Assembly: GCA_963793095.1 (NCBI GenBank)
Contig: CAWBYY010000002.1
Location: 62,001 to 126,000, forward strand
Direction: 5' to 3'
Length of the DNA: 64,000 bases
DNA from: CAVWDI01 sp963793095
GTDB lineage: Bacteria; Chloroflexota; Anaerolineae; Anaerolineales; UBA4823
Shown here: piece after piece, positions 63,353-64,000 of the stretch
Layout of the letters: each line of letters begins with the position of its first letter
Numbering within the stretch: position 1 is the first letter of the stretch
Position numbers and translations under genes: made by a program
The notes under the pieces: model-generated
Databases searched by the model: none
What the model saw: only the letters and a program-made list of their open reading frames with translations
What the model was told of the DNA's origin: nothing

Positions 63353-64000
63353 TTATCGGGAAATCAGAGTCCAGAAACTGACGCTCTCGATGTGGAATGT
63401 CTGTGGAAACATATCGAAAGGTGTGATCTGCCTGAGCTGGTACCCGGCGTTAAGCAGGGGTTTGCTGTCTCGCGCCAGGGTGGCCGGATCGCAGGAGACA
63501 TACACCAGGCAGGAAGCCTTCAGGTTTATTACTCCATCCATGGCTTTGCGGCTGATCCCGCCGCGCGGCGGGTCCACCAGGATGATGTCCGGTTGAAGGT
63601 CGAGCTGCGGGGCTGCAAGCTCCAGAGGCGCTTCGTACAGCTCCACATAGTCGAATTCGTCCAGGTTGGTCATAAAATCATCCGCCGCTTCCGGTTCGCT
63701 TTCCACGCCCACCACCCGCCCGACCAGCGGCGCAAAGAACAGGCTGAATAATCCCACCCCGCAGTAAAGATCCAGGAAGACTGTATCCCGGGAGAGCTCG
63801 CAGTAGGCAGGCAGGGTATCTATTATATACTTCAGCATCGCTTCCGTTACATCGTGGTTGGTTTGGAAAAAGGATTCTGCGGAGACCCTCAACCTGCGCC
63901 CCAGCAGTTCCATCCAGACCGAATCGCTTCCGGCGATCACAATCCGGCGGTCCGCACAACGATAAACAACCGAGGTTGGCAGGCCCTCGACCAGGATTTC
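63353..64000 (-). CDS. RlmD/TrmA-type uracil-C5 methyltransferase, C-terminal part
   Basis: A SAM-dependent methyltransferase for uracil C5 of rRNA or tRNA, cut by the right edge (216 codons visible). SAM motif FLDLYCGVGLFSLFFAPL and the catalytic motif VYVSCDPATLARD, with its nucleophilic Cys, are present, as are SFFQTNHDVTEAML and DPPRGGISRKAMDG. The N-terminal TRAM/Fe-S part lies outside the window, so the exact target (RlmD, RlmC or TrmA type) cannot be told. Confidence 0.85.
   Translation of the reverse strand, partial: EILVEGLPTSVVYRCADRRIVIAGSDSVWMELLGRRLRVSAESFFQTNHDVTEAMLKYIIDTLPAYCELSRDTVFLDLYCGVGLFSLFFAPLVGRVVGVESEPEAADDFMTNLDEFDYVELYEAPLELAAPQLDLQPDIILVDPPRGGISRKAMDGVINLKASCLVYVSCDPATLARDSKPLLNAGYQLRQITPFDMFPQTFHIESVSFWTLISR

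Overview
The window most likely comes from a Chloroflexota bacterium of the Anaerolineae type, probably an uncultured anaerobe. This is inferred from gene content: Thr/Pro-rich lipoproteins with SH3b and Ig-like modules, NifX-like and MinD/ferredoxin proteins, several small conserved proteins I associate with that phylum, and a GAAC-N4-GTTC SOS-type box. No rRNA is present to confirm it. Many housekeeping genes are scattered through the window: pepF, clpC, an S1-like protein, radA, a dus gene, holA, glgC, an RlmD/TrmA-type methyltransferase and one tRNA-Leu(CAA).

Layout. 0-7 kb: oligoendopeptidase F (cut by the left edge), a beta-class DNA methyltransferase, tRNA-Leu, a CPA1 antiporter, and a lipoprotein plus LysM surface pair. 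7-12.6 kb: a DUF2202 protein, then a PadR-controlled cluster of two NifX-like proteins, two MinD-like ATPases with ferredoxin inserts, a radical SAM protein and a ferredoxin. 12.5-21.4 kb: transporters (three MFS), a SnoaL-like protein, glgC, OsmC and an ArsR-type regulator. 22-28.6 kb: an M1 peptidase lipoprotein, a ChlI/ChlD-like AAA+-vWA protein, the S1-like protein and two small enzymes. 29-41 kb: clpC, cupin, radA, dus, a second lipoprotein plus LysM pair, and membrane proteins. 41.7-50.3 kb: an acyltransferase, then a seven-gene ubiquitin-like conjugation operon. 50-64 kb: an FAD oxidoreductase, nitrilase, PaaK-like ligase, TMADH-like flavoprotein, PucC-like transporter, holA and RlmD-like methyltransferase.

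The most remarkable region is 43212-50273. In one direction it carries an E1-like ThiF enzyme with an N-terminal FadR/GntR winged helix, a membrane-anchored RING-finger protein, an E2 fused behind a YukD-like ubiquitin fold, a free YukD-like ubiquitin ending in Gly-Gly-Lys, a JAMM/JAB peptidase with a complete metal motif, a membrane FHA protein and a secreted-type vWA membrane protein. A strong promoter precedes the E1 gene, and just downstream of its -10 lies TGGTCTGACCA, which matches the FadR operator core. This suggests that the E1 represses its own operon. Two strong hairpins flank the free ubiquitin gene, as would suit separate mRNA processing.

A second window-wide feature is the number of single-base frameshifts in otherwise well conserved genes (PadR, second MinD, glgC, M1 peptidase, ChlI/D-like, S1, TMADH-like, PucC-like, LysM tail). 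Most sit in or beside short homopolymers, so I read them as probable sequence errors in this assembly rather than gene decay. I annotate the full-length genes across them.
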